Shown piece after piece: positions 63,207 to 64,000 of a stretch of DNA of 64,000 nucleotides; the stretch's first letter is position 1; the number at the start of each line of letters is the position of its first letter. Below the pieces are notes generated by a model that searched no databases, was not told where the DNA came from, and was given only the letters and a program-made list of their open reading frames with translations. The position numbers and the translations under genes were made by a program. This DNA is from Paenibacillus sp. JJ-100 (GTDB lineage Bacteria > Bacillota > Bacilli > Paenibacillales > Paenibacillaceae). Location: NCBI RefSeq assembly GCF_948329825.1, contig NZ_CAOJCM010000004.1, positions 124,001-188,000 of the forward strand. The letters run 5' to 3'.

Positions 63207-64000
63207 ATGATGCGCCAAAGTGAAATGCTTGTTCCAACATTACGTGAAGCTCCAGCGGAAGCTGAGGCTGTAGGGCATCGTTTGCTGCTTCGTTCGGGGA
63301 TGATTCGCCAACTGGCAGCGGGGATATACAGTTATTTACCGCTTGGTCGCCGTGTGCTTCTGAACGTTGAGCGAATCGTTCGGGAAGAAATGGATCGTGC
63401 GGGATGTCAGGAGGTGCTGTTGCCCATTATGCAGCCAGCTGAACTCTGGGAGGAGTCTGGTAGATATACACAGTATGGTCCAGAGTTGATGCGGCTGAAA
63501 GACCGGCATACACGAGAGTTTGCGCTAGGGCCTACACATGAAGAAGTCGTTACAGCACTGGCCCGTGATGAGGTCAATTCGTACCGTAAGCTGCCGTTCA
63601 CATTATATCAGATCGGAACCAAGTTCCGAGATGAACGCCGTCCGCGTTTTGGTTTGCTACGTGGACGGGAATTTATTATGAAGGATGCTTATTCGTTCGC
63701 GGCAAACTGGGATGAACTGGATCGAACCTATAAGGCGATGAACGAGGCATATTGTCGCATTCTGGAACGCTGTGGTTTAGAGTACATTCGGGTTGAAGCG
63801 GATGCGGGAACCATTGGTGGACAAGGGGAGACACACGAGTTCATGGCTCTGGCTGATGTAGGAGAAGATACCATTGTGACGTGTAAGCACTGCGGTTACG
63901 CTGCGAACCTGGAGAAGGCGGCATTTTTACCTGCTGAATCTCCACTCCTCGCAGATAGTGAAGCAGGTGGGCGCGCAGAAGTGTTACGGATTGCAACACC
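63207..64000 (+). CDS. proS: Prolyl-tRNA synthetase, N-terminal part (runs off window)
   Basis: About 264 codons visible. Bacterial-type class II ProRS: motif 1/2 region ([38 protein letters not shown]) and the start of the editing insertion. AAGGAG lies 6 nt before the ATG at 63207. Charges tRNA with proline; controlled by the T-box just upstream. Confidence 0.96.
   Translation, partial: MMRQSEMLVPTLREAPAEAEAVGHRLLLRSGMIRQLAAGIYSYLPLGRRVLLNVERIVREEMDRAGCQEVLLPIMQPAELWEESGRYTQYGPELMRLKDRHTREFALGPTHEEVVTALARDEVNSYRKLPFTLYQIGTKFRDERRPRFGLLRGREFIMKDAYSFAANWDELDRTYKAMNEAYCRILERCGLEYIRVEADAGTIGGQGETHEFMALADVGEDTIVTCKHCGYAANLEKAAFLPAESPLLADSEAGGRAEVLRIAT

Overview
The window looks like a chromosomal segment of a mesophilic, moderately low-GC, cellulolytic Paenibacillus. 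The inference rests on the gene set: a paired GH9/GH48 cellulase locus with FN3 and CBM3 modules, an SLH protein, LCP and NlpC/P60 wall proteins, an arabinan-utilisation locus, ArsR-type regulators with long C-terminal domains, strong AGGAGG ribosome binding sites, a T-box and NHLP-type leader chemistry. No rRNA, tRNA, phage or IS element was seen. The first gene and the last gene (proS) run off the ends.

Layout. (1) 1-7.8 kb is a sigma-54 amino-acid catabolism island: an enhancer-binding activator, proline dehydrogenase, P5C dehydrogenase (rocA), sigma-54 itself (rpoN) and aspartase (aspA). Good GG-N10-GC sigma-54 promoters precede putB, rocA and aspA. (2) 8-17.4 kb is mixed housekeeping: a chemoreceptor, secreted proteins, a VOC dioxygenase, an SDR, a lipoprotein cyclophilin and several small proteins. 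(3) 17.5-20.8 kb holds a membrane histidine kinase convergent with a two-gene operon. That operon encodes an isoprenyl-synthase-like protein with two Asp-rich motifs and an NHLP-leader peptide whose short C-terminal core ends in W-R-D. I read it as a possible ComQ/ComX-like prenylated-peptide signalling or RiPP system. (4) 21-24.2 kb holds envelope genes (acyltransferase 3, LCP). (5) 24.5-30.9 kb is the GH9-GH48 cellulase operon. (6) 31-44 kb holds an NlpC/P60 hydrolase, abfA with its divergent regulator, a heterodimeric ABC exporter, an SLH protein, DinB and a WYL regulator. (7) 42.9-52 kb is the arabinan cluster: a divergent ArsR-like regulator, a secreted GH43, an ABC importer without an ATPase, a lipoprotein GH43, a 265-bp tandem-repeat array and a cytoplasmic GH43. 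(8) 52-64 kb holds EcsC, an MFS transporter, a type I toxin-antitoxin-like locus, the queCDE(F) preQ1 operon with an odd riboswitch-like leader, AIM24, small proteins, a WYL regulator, a KapD-like exonuclease and T-box-proS.

How it fits together. Region 1 turns proline, via P5C, into glutamate and aspartate into fumarate under one sigma factor encoded in the same cluster. Regions 5-7 degrade plant wall: cellulases outside the cell, then a secreted and a lipoprotein arabinanase, import of arabino-oligosaccharides (probably with a shared MsmX-type ATPase encoded elsewhere), and intracellular GH51/GH43 trimming. Two paralogous regulators sit divergently beside the two arabinan loci and share a candidate operator.

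Items most worth a second look: the ComQX-like pair, the type I toxin locus, the preQ1-like leader split by about 98 nt, the 265-bp repeat array, and the self-contained sigma-54 regulon.
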